From a virus: a stretch of 42,348 nucleotides of DNA. Within the stretch, counting starts at the first letter, position 1; each line of letters begins with the position of its first letter. The DNA is taken from positions 1 to 42,348 of IMG/VR virus record IMGVR_UViG_3300043411_001400, one strand, 5' to 3'. The notes below the pieces were generated by a model. That model made no database searches and had not been told where the DNA came from. It worked only from the letters and a program-made list of their open reading frames with translations. The translations under genes and the position numbers were made by a program. Shown here piece after piece: positions 16,611 through 25,816 of this stretch.

Positions 16611-17555
16611 ATGTCTTTATACAAAGAATCTCAAGAAATATTAATAGATGATGAGCCAGTAAATTTAGTTGGTGATAATGTAATTACAATGACTGGTGAA
16701 GACCCATCAGAAAACTCAGATGTAATACAAGTATCAGAAGGAAATGAATCTTTAAAACAACCAGTGGTTGAAATAGAAATAACATTTGATTCAGATATGC
16801 CAGGTGTACCAAGGAAAGAAGTTGAGAAAATAAAACTTGAACCTGAAGAAAAAGAACTTGAAGTATCAGAAGCAGATGATGAGAAAGATGAAGATAAGGC
16901 AGAAGACAAGAAACCAAATTCTATATGGGATTGGCAAACACAAGGTTTACCAAACTTTCTAAATTGGGTAAATGAAAGATTTCTAAATGTTCCATACCAC
17001 TCAGGTAGAGATACAGCTGGCATTGAAAGAGCAATTTCTTATCTTAAAGCAGTTGATTCAGAAATATCAAAAGCAATGAGATCTGATAAGGATGGACAAT
17101 TAGATTTCGCCAAGATAGTCGATGTAAGATCAAAAATAGAAAATGGAATTCAAGCTCTAAAAACTCAACTAGATAGATTGGTGAAACCAAGAAAAAAAGC
17201 TGACGAAGAAATAGAGTTAATAATAAAAGAAGGTGAAGATACATCTGAACAAATAGTTAAAGAAGCACAAAAAGCTGTTCCGCTTAAAGGTAATTATGTT
17301 AACGTACCTCTACTAATTGCAGGAATAGCAAGAATATGTATTAACTCAACAATATCAGCTGGTCATTCAATGGAAGATTCATTTGAGAAGCTAGCTAAGA
17401 AATTTAAATTAGATGATAGAGAAAAGTTTCAAGTTGTATTACTAATACGAGATATGGGTTTCCCAATAAGAGCGGATAGGTTTTCTTTACTAGAAGAGCA
17501 AATAGATCCAACTGAAAGTCAAGGTTTAGATTATATGACAAATTACCCATCGTAA
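16611..17555 (+). CDS. Hypothetical protein with acidic N-terminus
   Basis: 314 residues with AGGGA before the ATG. Residues 1-105 are highly acidic and probably disordered ('EEKELEVSEADDEKDEDKAE'). A compact helical domain then starts 'SIWDWQTQGLPNFLNWVNER' and continues 'SYLKAVDSEISKAMRSD'. The C-terminal domain includes 'VPLLIAGIARICINSTISAG'. No catalytic signature is seen. It lies two genes before the large terminase and may take part in head assembly or packaging. Confidence 0.6.
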   Translation: MSLYKESQEILIDDEPVNLVGDNVITMTGEDPSENSDVIQVSEGNESLKQPVVEIEITFDSDMPGVPRKEVEKIKLEPEEKELEVSEADDEKDEDKAEDKKPNSIWDWQTQGLPNFLNWVNERFLNVPYHSGRDTAGIERAISYLKAVDSEISKAMRSDKDGQLDFAKIVDVRSKIENGIQALKTQLDRLVKPRKKADEEIELIIKEGEDTSEQIVKEAQKAVPLKGNYVNVPLLIAGIARICINSTISAGHSMEDSFEKLAKKFKLDDREKFQVVLLIRDMGFPIRADRFSLLEEQIDPTESQGLDYMTNYPS

Positions 17556-17570
17556 TTTGTTGAGGAAAAA

Positions 17571-18131
17571 ATGATACGAACATCAAAAGAATCACAAATT
17601 ATATCTGACCTGTTATTTGCTGAGCTTGAAAAGCAATTAAATAAAAATGCAGTTAAGTCTATACAACAAGACAGTGATTTATTTTCTCAAATAAATTCTG
17701 TAATAAAATCTAAGAAAAGCAAGTTTAGTTCTGTAGCTGAAGCCGTAGAAGAAATGAAAGAAAGAAGTGGATTAAATAAATTTCTTAGAAAAGCTCAGGC
17801 TTTAAAGCAAGCTAGTGCAAATGTGGAAATATTTAAAGTAAATCCAGAAGTTCAACAAACTATAAAAAACTATATAGATGAAACTGGTGGTGCTTTACCA
17901 TTACAAGCAATTGTAGAAAAGTTAAAGTCTATATATAAAAACACAATATCAGATGATAAACTTTGGGTAGATGAAAATTTACTAAAATATATTGCTATGG
18001 TAAATACTCAAGTTAGAACTGAAACAGAAAACAAAGAACCATCATTGAATCTTGGTAAGAATTTATTTAAAAATGATACTGATACTTCTGAATCAGATGA
18101 TATTTTCAAATCATTAAACCCATCTAAATAA
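17571..18131 (+). CDS. Small helical protein upstream of terL; alternative small-terminase candidate
   Basis: 186 residues with GAGGAAAAA as ribosome-binding site. It is helical throughout ('ISDLLFAELEKQLNKNAV', 'SVAEAVEEMKERSGLNKFLR', 'TGGALPLQAIVEKLKSIYKN') with an acidic Ser/Asp-rich tail. It lies directly upstream of the large terminase, where small subunits often sit, but no obvious HTH is visible. The function is open. Confidence 0.6.
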   Translation: MIRTSKESQIISDLLFAELEKQLNKNAVKSIQQDSDLFSQINSVIKSKKSKFSSVAEAVEEMKERSGLNKFLRKAQALKQASANVEIFKVNPEVQQTIKNYIDETGGALPLQAIVEKLKSIYKNTISDDKLWVDENLLKYIAMVNTQVRTETENKEPSLNLGKNLFKNDTDTSESDDIFKSLNPSK

Positions 18132-18133
18132 AT

Positions 18134-18155
18134 ATTACTTTCATATACCTATATG
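18134..18155 (+). promoter_or_regulatory. Putative leaderless-start motif before terL (degenerate)
   Basis: ATTACTTTCATATACCTATATG contains ATATAC followed by four bases and the ATG, in a 21-base gap with no Shine-Dalgarno. It keeps the ATATAC-to-ATG distance of the stronger copies at 1242, 20026 and 32337, but the upstream TAATATTT half is degenerate. Confidence 0.4.
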
Positions 18156-20003
18156 GAAGAATTTAATATATTTGACGAATTTAAATCAAAATTACTAAAC
18201 ATAGACCCTGTTAACTTTTGCGAAGAGTATTTAATGTTAGACGGGGAGCATTTTAGTTTGCATGGTACTGGATACAAACCATTTATAGATATTTATAGAT
18301 ATATTGGATTGAAGTCTTTAGAGAAGGATTCAAAACCAGTAGTATTAGTAAAAGGAAGGCAGGTTGGTGGAACAACCATGGCATTAGCTCTTGAAATGTA
18401 TTTCATGGGCTCAAGATTATTTGGCAATGGGAAAAATCCACCAATAAGAATAATACATGCATTTCCTTCATTGGAAATGGCTGGAAGATATACAAAATCA
18501 AAAATGAACCCTATGATTGCAACATCTAAGCAAACAAAGAGTTTAAAGAATGGGAAACCAATATCTTATCTAGAGTCAATGCTCGATCCTAACACATCTA
18601 GCAAAGACTCTTTGAGTTTTAAAGCATTTGCAGGTGGAAGTCATATATGGATAGAATCAACAGGAATAGACGCTTCTAGAATAAGAGGTTTAACAGCTGA
18701 CATTATATTTTTTGATGAAGTTCAATCTACACCAGTAAATGCATTAACAAATGCTACTAAAATTCTACACGCTTCTAAATATGGCAATCCAGGTAAAGGT
18801 GTTCAAGTTTATTTTGGTACTCCATTAAAGAAAGGGTCCGGCTTTCATAATTTATGGAAAGAATCTAATCAACAATATTATCACCTAGGTTGTAAAAAAT
18901 GTAAAAAGCATTTCCCATTATATACTCCAGAATCAGATGAGTGGGAAAATATATGGATAGAAAAATTTGATGTTAAATGTACTCATTGTGGTGAAGTTCA
19001 AAATAAATTAGAGGCAGCTGAAAGAGGTAAATGGGTAGAAACAAAACCACTAAGTGAATGTAAATACATAGGTTTTCATATAAACCAGTTGTTTTCTCCA
19101 AATATACCAAAAGAAAACGTAATAGAAGAGAAACCTGAAAACCATCCAATGAACACAGAACGAGTTTATAGGAATGAAGTTTTAGGTGAATTCCATCAAG
19201 GAGATTCTACGCCGATTTCTCCTGATGAGCTAATGGAAAAATGTGGCGATATTGATCGTGGCACATCTGAAAGAATTCTTTCTTCTGAGAACAAGCTTGT
19301 GTTCATAGGAATAGACTATGGGTTAAAAGGTGATCTAGACCAACAGGCTAATCCTGAGAAAAAGATCCAGGGGCAATCCTATACAACTGCCGTCGTTATA
19401 TCTGTCGAAGGTGCAGGATTAGTTAAAGTAGAATTCGTTAAGAAATTTAAAAAGTCTGATCCAGAAACAAAAAGACAAACCATAGACCAATTAGTTAGAC
19501 AATTCTCAACAAATCTAATAGTTGGAGATATTGGTTATTCACAGGACTTCTCTACAGATTTATCTAAAGTATATGGAGATAAGTATATTGTATCAATGGC
19601 TTCAGGTGAAATAAAAACTCCAGGTAGAGTTAAATATCATCCAGAGTTTATTCCAAAACAAATAAGCTTTGATAAAAACTTTTATATAGCTGAGATGATT
19701 GATAAATTCAAAGCTGGCAAAATAAGATTTCCATACAAAGATTATGAAAAGATTGCTTGGTTAATTGAGCATTGCTGCTCAATGGAAATGAAACCAAAAA
19801 TGTCTAGAGGTGGAGATCATACAACCTCGTATGTAAAAGGTTCTTCTCCTAATGACGGTTTTATGGCATTAATAAATGCTTATCTAGGATATAAGTTTTA
19901 TATTTCTAATGGTTTTGCCGATACAAATGCATTTGTTGATAATAAACCAAAATCAAAAAATATACCAGCTATACTTGGTCACATCAGTAGAAGAATGTTA
20001 TAA
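18153..20003 (+). CDS. terL: Large terminase subunit, GpA-like (packaging ATPase and nuclease)
   Basis: 616 residues. The adenine/Walker A-like motif is 'VLVKGRQVGGTT' (KGRQVGGTT at 67-75) and Walker B is 'ADIIFFDEVQ' (D188-E189). The coupling motif region is 'VYFGTPLKKGSGFHNLW'. A zinc ribbon, C247-x2-C250 and C276-x2-C279, sits between the ATPase and nuclease halves, as in lambda GpA-type terminases. The nuclease domain shows D388 in 'FIGIDYG' and D458 in 'IVGDIGYSQD', the RNase H-like metal ligands. It cuts concatemeric DNA and pumps it into proheads through the portal encoded next door. It has no SD and starts on an ATATAC motif. Confidence 0.92.
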   Translation: MEEFNIFDEFKSKLLNIDPVNFCEEYLMLDGEHFSLHGTGYKPFIDIYRYIGLKSLEKDSKPVVLVKGRQVGGTTMALALEMYFMGSRLFGNGKNPPIRIIHAFPSLEMAGRYTKSKMNPMIATSKQTKSLKNGKPISYLESMLDPNTSSKDSLSFKAFAGGSHIWIESTGIDASRIRGLTADIIFFDEVQSTPVNALTNATKILHASKYGNPGKGVQVYFGTPLKKGSGFHNLWKESNQQYYHLGCKKCKKHFPLYTPESDEWENIWIEKFDVKCTHCGEVQNKLEAAERGKWVETKPLSECKYIGFHINQLFSPNIPKENVIEEKPENHPMNTERVYRNEVLGEFHQGDSTPISPDELMEKCGDIDRGTSERILSSENKLVFIGIDYGLKGDLDQQANPEKKIQGQSYTTAVVISVEGAGLVKVEFVKKFKKSDPETKRQTIDQLVRQFSTNLIVGDIGYSQDFSTDLSKVYGDKYIVSMASGEIKTPGRVKYHPEFIPKQISFDKNFYIAEMIDKFKAGKIRFPYKDYEKIAWLIEHCCSMEMKPKMSRGGDHTTSYVKGSSPNDGFMALINAYLGYKFYISNGFADTNAFVDNKPKSKNIPAILGHISRRML

Positions 20004-20004
20004 A

Positions 20005-20049
20005 AAATAATATTTGTATATAAAACTAATATTTTTATATACAAATATG
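20005..20049 (+). promoter_or_regulatory. Tandem promoter-like motif before the portal gene
   Basis: A full motif (TAATATTT, T, TATATAC, AAA, TATG) ends in the start codon at 20047, and a second half-copy (TAATATTTGTATATA) lies about 20 bases upstream. The whole 43-base gap between terL and the portal gene consists of these elements and contains no SD. Confidence 0.55.
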
Positions 20050-22962
20050 TCAAAATCAGGTGATTATTTAAAAGCTAAGTATGGATCAGAGACAATTACA
20101 CCAAATGTAATAAAAAGTGTATCTCAGTATAGAAGGGGTGAAATAGAAGAATCTCTTCAAACAACATATCCACACAGTGCGCAATCTTCTTCATATACAA
20201 CGGCAACAAGTTTAAAGAAAAACGCTCAAGTCTCATCGAATGGAGGTGGATACAAAGGTACTGGCGATTCAGCTAATCAGGTTCCAAATGTATATTCTCC
20301 ATTATGGCTTGATAGCAATTTAGCATTACCAAGAGATAGAGCAACGATAAATGCTTGGCTTCGTGCATTTTATGCATTGAATCCATTTGTGCATAACTCT
20401 ATTAATTTACATTCAACTTATCCAATTAGTAAATTAAATATAAAATGTAAAAACAAGAAGATAGAGAATTTCTTTAATGATATGTGTGAAGAAATTGATC
20501 TAATGAATGTTTGCGTCCAGATAGCACAAGAATACTGGCTATTAGGTGAAGCATTTCCATTTGTTGAATTAGATGAAGAGAAATTAAAATGGAGTAGGAT
20601 AACAATATTAAATCCTGATTATATGATTCTTAAGAGGACAGTAATTGAAGACGAGCCTCTTATTATGATGAAGCCAGATCAGAATCTTAAAACAATTGTT
20701 ACATCGAATAAAGCCGCTGATATTGAACAGAGAAAACAGTTAAATCCATATATTGTTAATTGTGTACTTAAGGGTCAGAACATACCATTGGATAATTTTC
20801 AAGTTTCACATCTTGCAAGAAGAATTTCTCCATACGAAAACAGAGGAACTGGATTACCAGTTTGTATTTTTCGTCAACTTTGTTTGCTTGACAAGTTAAG
20901 GGAATGTTATGATGAAGATACAGAAGTCCTAACACAAAATGGATTTAAGAAAATAAACGAAATTCTTGAATTTACTACCAACCAAAATGATAAAATTGTT
21001 GGTCATTTTAATGGTCTAAATGTAAAATTGCAAGACGATATAAAAATAGCTTGTTATGACGAAGCTACAGATTCTATAAAATATCAATCTCCAAATAATT
21101 TTACATTGGGAAATTATTCTGGCGAAATGTATCATTTTTCTGGAAATAAAGTTGATGTTAAAGTTACCCCCAATCATAAAATGTATTTTAGAGAAAAATT
21201 ACAAAAAAATTATAAAGGATATTACTCAGATTTTCAAGCGGGTTCGGCAGAATATATTGCGTCAAAGAAGAAATATTTCAAATTTAAAACACTTGCAAGA
21301 TTCGAAGATGGTATTACTCCAGAGTATACTAAAGTACTTGGCACTAATATTCCAACAAAATTATATCTAAAAGTACTAGGCTATATTCTATCGGAGGGAT
21401 GTGTATATCAAAATTATGATAAGAAAAGATATGATAATTCAATAAGTATTTCGCAAGCAACTGATTCAGATTGCTACGAGGACATCAAGAATTCATTTAA
21501 TGAATTTGGAAATTTATTATCATTAAAAGTTCATAATAAAACATCAGACAAAACAGATAAAAATAAAGAAAAATGGGAGGGTAGAATTGGTAGTAAAGAT
21601 TTAACAAATTATTTTATTAAAGAATTAAGCTATGATTTGAATAAAAAATGTAATTCTTTTAATAAAAAAATACCAAGACAAGTATTTAATTATAAAAAAG
21701 AAGATATGAAGATTTTACTGGATGCATTAGTAAAAGGTGATGGCAATGAAAATGTTAGTAAATACGGTACCGATACCATAGGATATTCATATTGCACTGT
21801 ATCTAAACAATTATGTGAAGACGTTTACGAATTAGTTTATAAATGTGGATATTTACCTAATATAGTAACACATCTAAGAAAAACTAAAAATGATCAAAAA
21901 GAATATTATGTTACTTGGTCAAATTGTTCATATGGCGACGAACCCATTTTAAATATTGGTGGGTCATTACGTAATAAGAAAAATAATGGTGCTGATGTAA
22001 AAAAAGTAAATTATGAAGGTGCAGTTTGGTGTTTTGAGGTTCCAACAGGTTATTTTGTTACTAGAAGAAATGACAAGATTACTATTCAAGGAAATTGTAA
22101 ATTTGCTCAAGCTGATAATATGATTAATCCATTAACTGTTGTTAAGATAGGTAATGATAATTATAAACCAACTCCTGATGTATTAGAATCATGGAGGCAA
22201 TTATTTGAAGCCGCTCAGTATAATAAAGATTTTAAGATTTTCACAAATGAAGCTGTAGATATTTCTGCTGTTGGTAAGGGTGCTGCAATATATGATACAT
22301 CTGGTGATGTTACTCAATTGATAAAAGAAATATTAATTGGTTTACAAGTTCCATCTGTATTAATGGATGGTGGATCTGATACTACATATGCTAATGGTGG
22401 TGTTGCATTAGATGTACTAAGACAAAGATATATGCAATTTAGAAACATGTTAGCTTCTTGGTTAAAGAGAAAGATATTTGCACCAATATCAAAAATGAAT
22501 GAATTTTACGAATATCAAGATAAAGAAAAAGTTCTAATAATACCAGAAGTTGATTGGAATCACATGTCATTATTTGATGCTGGTGATTATATTCAAAATC
22601 TAGTTGGGCTAACAACTGGTGGTGAAGAAGGGAAAAGAGTAGCAGTTCAAGAGCTACATAGAAGTATGGGTTTAGATTACAATGATCAGTTAAGAAAGAT
22701 AAAGAAAGAAAATATTTCAAATGCTATTTTAAAGAAAGAGCAAATAGCATTGGATGCAATGACATTAAGTGAGCTTAGGGCATTAACAGAAGAAGATGAA
22801 ATTCAAGAAAAGGAAGGACAACAAGAAGCTAAGGCAGGTGAAGAGGGTGGTGGAGGATTACCAGGAATGCCTGGATCAGATTTTGGTCCACCAGATTTAG
22901 GTGCTCCACCATCTCCTGGACCTTCTGAACCACCTCCTTCACCAGAGCCACCAAAACCCTGA
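20047..22962 (+). CDS. Portal protein, interrupted by an in-frame intein
   Basis: 971 residues as translated. The ATG at 20047 ('MSKSGDYLKAKYG') is preferred to a TTG at 20014 that lies inside the promoter motif. Removing the intein (20905-22095) leaves 574 residues, a normal portal size. N-extein features include 'NAWLRAFYALNPFVHNSINL', typical of portal crown/wing helices. The C-extein has 'EILIGLQVPSVLMDGGSDTT' and 'LRQRYMQFRNMLASWLKRKI', as in phage portals. The C-terminus is a Gly/Pro-rich tail ('GAPPSPGPSEPPPSPEPPKP'). It forms the dodecameric DNA entry ring that docks the terminase encoded just upstream. Confidence 0.88.
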   Translation: MSKSGDYLKAKYGSETITPNVIKSVSQYRRGEIEESLQTTYPHSAQSSSYTTATSLKKNAQVSSNGGGYKGTGDSANQVPNVYSPLWLDSNLALPRDRATINAWLRAFYALNPFVHNSINLHSTYPISKLNIKCKNKKIENFFNDMCEEIDLMNVCVQIAQEYWLLGEAFPFVELDEEKLKWSRITILNPDYMILKRTVIEDEPLIMMKPDQNLKTIVTSNKAADIEQRKQLNPYIVNCVLKGQNIPLDNFQVSHLARRISPYENRGTGLPVCIFRQLCLLDKLRECYDEDTEVLTQNGFKKINEILEFTTNQNDKIVGHFNGLNVKLQDDIKIACYDEATDSIKYQSPNNFTLGNYSGEMYHFSGNKVDVKVTPNHKMYFREKLQKNYKGYYSDFQAGSAEYIASKKKYFKFKTLARFEDGITPEYTKVLGTNIPTKLYLKVLGYILSEGCVYQNYDKKRYDNSISISQATDSDCYEDIKNSFNEFGNLLSLKVHNKTSDKTDKNKEKWEGRIGSKDLTNYFIKELSYDLNKKCNSFNKKIPRQVFNYKKEDMKILLDALVKGDGNENVSKYGTDTIGYSYCTVSKQLCEDVYELVYKCGYLPNIVTHLRKTKNDQKEYYVTWSNCSYGDEPILNIGGSLRNKKNNGADVKKVNYEGAVWCFEVPTGYFVTRRNDKITIQGNCKFAQADNMINPLTVVKIGNDNYKPTPDVLESWRQLFEAAQYNKDFKIFTNEAVDISAVGKGAAIYDTSGDVTQLIKEILIGLQVPSVLMDGGSDTTYANGGVALDVLRQRYMQFRNMLASWLKRKIFAPISKMNEFYEYQDKEKVLIIPEVDWNHMSLFDAGDYIQNLVGLTTGGEEGKRVAVQELHRSMGLDYNDQLRKIKKENISNAILKKEQIALDAMTLSELRALTEEDEIQEKEGQQEAKAGEEGGGGLPGMPGSDFGPPDLGAPPSPGPSEPPPSPEPPKP
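20905..22095 (+). mobile_element. Intein with LAGLIDADG homing endonuclease, inserted in the portal gene
   Basis: 397 residues, in frame. Splice block A starts at Cys1 ('CYDEDTEVLTQNGFKKINEI'). Block B is 'VDVKVTPNHKMYF', with the T..H motif. The two LAGLIDADG helices are 'LKVLGYILSEG' and 'ILLDALVKGDG', whose acidic residues bind metal. Blocks F/G are 'AVWCFEVPTGYFVTRRN' and 'ITIQGN', ending in Asn followed by Cys+1 of the C-extein (22096). The usual penultimate His is replaced by Gly, as in a number of phage inteins. Self-splicing would join '..LDKLRE' to 'CKFAQADN..'. Both endonuclease motifs look intact, so homing may be active. Confidence 0.92.
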
Positions 22963-23006
22963 CATAAAACAATATTATCATATAGGTTTGAATAAACAGG
23001 GGCTAT

Positions 23007-24026
23007 ATGATAAAAGAGTCACAGAAAAGAGATTTGTCTGATAGAATATCAGATCACGGACTTAGTTCTGTAAAGGAATGGTTTAATAAGCCATTACAAA
23101 GAAAAATGATGGAACTAAAATCAACCGATGATAAAATTCGTTCTATTATTTACAATAAAAAAGTTGGCAAAGAAGAAAGTGGATTAGGCGTTGCTGGCGG
23201 ATTAAAAGAATTAATATCATTAATGAGAAAAAACGCTGGCAGAATGGAGTATATCGAAGTTTTCACTTTGCTAGGTGATTTTCATAAGATAATGTCCGAG
23301 CTTAAAGTTATTTCTGCAAAAACATATGAGAAATTTAAAGGTGACTATAAAGAAGTTTTGACTCAAGATGTAGATTCAGAAAAACGAAAGAAGTTATTAG
23401 AAATAGGTGAGCGCCTAAGAAATGCAACTTACACCAACTATACTATGACTAAAGAAGCTGGTATAATGGATTGGTTTAAGTCTATATCTAAAGGGTTTAA
23501 GCGTGGTAGAGAGTTAAAATACTGGGCTGAAAACAATAAGAAAGAAGCCGAGCGTTTAAAATCAGACACGACCAGATTATTAAATTACTCAGAAAAACTA
23601 TTTGAGATGATAGAAAATAAGATGAAGGCAATGTCAACAGATTTAGTAAGAAGAAATACTGTTCAATATGCTAAAAATTGTGCTGAAATAGTAAAAATAA
23701 CAGTTGAGTTTGATAGGCAATTCAAAGAGTATTCAAAAGTAAACATTAGCCCAATACTTGAAGATCTAAGAAAGGCTCATGAGGCTGAAGAAAAAGAGCA
23801 AGAAGCTGCTAAAATAGAAAAGCAAAAAGCTGAAGAAGAAGAAAGAAAGGCTTTAGAAAAAGCTAGGGTGAAATTAGATAGACCTAAAACACCAGAAGAA
23901 GTTCAAAAAGCACTTGAAGAATTATCTGGAGGTAAACCACCAAAAGAAACTACTAAGAAAAGCGAGTCTGAGTATAAAGAAATAATGAAAGGAATAAGAA
24001 AACTAGCGCATATGAATATAAAATGA
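23007..24026 (+). CDS. Hypothetical coiled-coil protein
   Basis: 339 residues with AGGGG before the ATG. It is helical and strongly charged. Residues 1-140 form a bundle, followed by a short hydrophobic-aromatic 'AGIMDWFKSISKGFKR'. The C-terminal third is a Lys/Glu/Ala coiled coil ('EAEEKEQEAAKIEKQKAEEE') ending 'GIRKLAHMNIK'. It lies between the portal and the transglycosylase, overlapping the latter by ATGA, so it is likely a head or connector component. No family is recognised. Confidence 0.6.
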   Translation: MIKESQKRDLSDRISDHGLSSVKEWFNKPLQRKMMELKSTDDKIRSIIYNKKVGKEESGLGVAGGLKELISLMRKNAGRMEYIEVFTLLGDFHKIMSELKVISAKTYEKFKGDYKEVLTQDVDSEKRKKLLEIGERLRNATYTNYTMTKEAGIMDWFKSISKGFKRGRELKYWAENNKKEAERLKSDTTRLLNYSEKLFEMIENKMKAMSTDLVRRNTVQYAKNCAEIVKITVEFDRQFKEYSKVNISPILEDLRKAHEAEEKEQEAAKIEKQKAEEEERKALEKARVKLDRPKTPEEVQKALEELSGGKPPKETTKKSESEYKEIMKGIRKLAHMNIK

Positions 24027-25006
24027 ACTTAGATAATAATTTTTATAAGAAGTTAATAGAAGTATGTGCTAGGTCTGGTGTTAAACCAGAAGATGCTTTA
24101 GCTATTATGACGCTTGAGTCTGGTCTTAAACCAAATGCTGTTAATAAAGATGGTGGTGCGGCTGGTTTAGTTCAATTTATGCCATATATTCTAAAATCAG
24201 TTGTTAAATACGATCCAGCTAGGCATGAGAATAAAAAATTTAATGATTTATCTGGCTCAGAACAATTAGATTATATAGAAGGTCATTTTAAAAGACTATC
24301 ATCAATGGTTGGTGGGCAGGTTAAATCAGCTGCTCAACTATACATAGGTAATTTTTATCCTGTAGCGCTTACGAAAGGTGATATTAAAGCCGGCATAGCA
24401 TCGGCTCCTATAGTTAGAAAAAACCCTGTTGGTCAATTATATAAACAAATTACACCAGAAAAGGAAGCCAAAGCTTATAGCCAAAACTATGGCTTAGATG
24501 CTGATAAGGATGGAGTAATAACATATGGTGATATACAAAAAAAAATGGCTGGTGCTATGAATTCCGCTATCTATAAAGAAGCTATAAAGAAATTAAATGC
24601 CGCTAGGGCTAATCAAGGTGAAGAATTAGATGATAAACCAAATCAAGAAGACCCTATGGTCTCTGGATTGCTTGAAGCACTAAAAACAGCCGGAAATGGT
24701 GTTTTAATGATTGGTGATAGATCTGAATCATTCCAATTTGCAAGAGTTTTAAAATTTGCAATACAAGAAAACTTCAAAAAAGACTGTGATATATGCTGTG
24801 ATAATGAAAATGTTGGTTTGTATACCGCAGCAAAGATAGATGATGAATTTATTAATATGGTTAAGTCAGAATTTGAAGAAAATCTTAATACAAAAATGAG
24901 TTTTGTCAATGATGTTAAGCTAAATTTAAATAAAATAAGTGTAGATAAAGAATTATCTGAATATAGATTGTTTTTACTTAAAAGGTTAAATGGAAACATA
25001 CGCTAA
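24023..25006 (+). CDS. Lytic transglycosylase (SLT fold) with an EF-hand-like loop
   Basis: 327 residues. The catalytic domain starts at the N-terminus: 'ALAIMTLESGLKPNAVN' with catalytic Glu at E32, then 'GGAAGLVQFMP', the conserved GLMQ..P-type motif, and 'AAQLYIGNFYP' further on. It cuts peptidoglycan glycan strands. Residues 159-170 (DADKDGVITYGD) fit a DxDxDG calcium-binding loop as in EF-hands or dockerins. The C-terminal 150 residues are unrelated helices. There is no signal peptide and no holin next to it. Its place between portal and small structural genes suggests a virion-borne enzyme that opens the wall during DNA entry. Confidence 0.85.
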   Translation: MNLDNNFYKKLIEVCARSGVKPEDALAIMTLESGLKPNAVNKDGGAAGLVQFMPYILKSVVKYDPARHENKKFNDLSGSEQLDYIEGHFKRLSSMVGGQVKSAAQLYIGNFYPVALTKGDIKAGIASAPIVRKNPVGQLYKQITPEKEAKAYSQNYGLDADKDGVITYGDIQKKMAGAMNSAIYKEAIKKLNAARANQGEELDDKPNQEDPMVSGLLEALKTAGNGVLMIGDRSESFQFARVLKFAIQENFKKDCDICCDNENVGLYTAAKIDDEFINMVKSEFEENLNTKMSFVNDVKLNLNKISVDKELSEYRLFLLKRLNGNIR

Positions 25007-25343
25007 ACCACAATCAAATACATATGCTGAAAGCCTAGGTTACCTTTTAAGTGGACAAATAGTTGAAATATACTTAGGTGAAACTTATGAACAGATAAAA
25101 ATGGAGCAGTCAGATGAAAACAATCCAGCTATTCTTGTTGGTAAAATACTAGAAGGGTATGGAAATGTTTTAGTCGTTGAAGCTGCTGCATTTAGAAATA
25201 GAAGAATAGATCACTATAGAAAAGTATATATAAATGATTATTCTATCAAATTTATATGTGTTTTAGAGCCAAGTAACGTTGGTGCAACAAATATATTCAT
25301 GGATTCCAGAGAAGCTGGGAGAATCTATAACGAGATAAAATGA
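24990..25343 (+). CDS. Small beta-rich hypothetical protein
   Basis: 117 residues, overlapping the transglycosylase by 17 bases. The pattern 'GQIVEIYLGETYEQI...AIL', 'GKILEGYGNVLVVEAAAF' and 'YRKVYINDYSIKFICVL' suggests five or six strands, as in a small SH3- or Sm-like barrel. Its C-terminus 'MDSREAGRIYNEIK' is helical. I do not recognise the family. Size and place would suit a head-tail connector or decoration protein. Confidence 0.6.
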   Translation: METYAKPQSNTYAESLGYLLSGQIVEIYLGETYEQIKMEQSDENNPAILVGKILEGYGNVLVVEAAAFRNRRIDHYRKVYINDYSIKFICVLEPSNVGATNIFMDSREAGRIYNEIK

Positions 25344-25816
25344 ATAGATACAAACAAGCATCTAAATCTTTAGATTTATCTGAACTAGATGAATTTAGCT
25401 ACTCCTCAGTATTAAGAGAGGTTAGGTCTCAATTATCACCTGAAGAATATATTGATTTTATCAAAATATATAAAGGATTTTTCGATAAAGCATATTTATC
25501 AGACAAAGAAAATGTAAAGCAGGTATCTATGTGCAAAACATTACTTCAATTTGGCAAAAAAATAACAATAGACTTAGATAAAAATCTTTTTAAAGAATAT
25601 ATGGGTGAGTCTATAGCTAAGGATGCAGCAAATAAATACTTTAATCTTATAAAATCTGGGTTTAATATAAACGAAAGAACGATAAATATAGTTAAAGCAG
25701 AATTAGTGGATATGGAAAACTCTAATATGCCAGTTGTTATTTATATAAACTCAGATATTAACAAATATGGCGCTTTAAAAGAAAAAATAGTGGATATACT
25801 TTTGGAGCACGAATGA
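25340..25816 (+). CDS. Small hypothetical protein
   Basis: 158 residues, ATGA-coupled on both sides. It is helical in the first two thirds ('SSVLREVRSQLSPEEYIDFI') and ends with a strand-helix unit ('MPVVIYINSDINKYGALKEK'). No family is recognised. Tight coupling to the phosphatase gene suggests co-expression. Confidence 0.6.
   Translation: MNRYKQASKSLDLSELDEFSYSSVLREVRSQLSPEEYIDFIKIYKGFFDKAYLSDKENVKQVSMCKTLLQFGKKITIDLDKNLFKEYMGESIAKDAANKYFNLIKSGFNINERTINIVKAELVDMENSNMPVVIYINSDINKYGALKEKIVDILLEHE

Noticed and set aside
16631-17023. 130-codon minus-strand open frame
   Set aside because: Shadow of the acidic N-terminus of the 16611 gene; a Ser/Phe-rich translation without motifs.
20014-20046. 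TTG start adding 11 residues to the portal
   Set aside because: The added codons fall entirely inside the promoter-like motif, and the ATG at 20047 matches the placement in the other motif copies.
21152-21370. 72-codon + strand frame inside the intein
   Set aside because: Lies in another frame within well-conserved intein blocks. It is Lys/Ile-rich, has no motif, and the intein itself explains the sequence.
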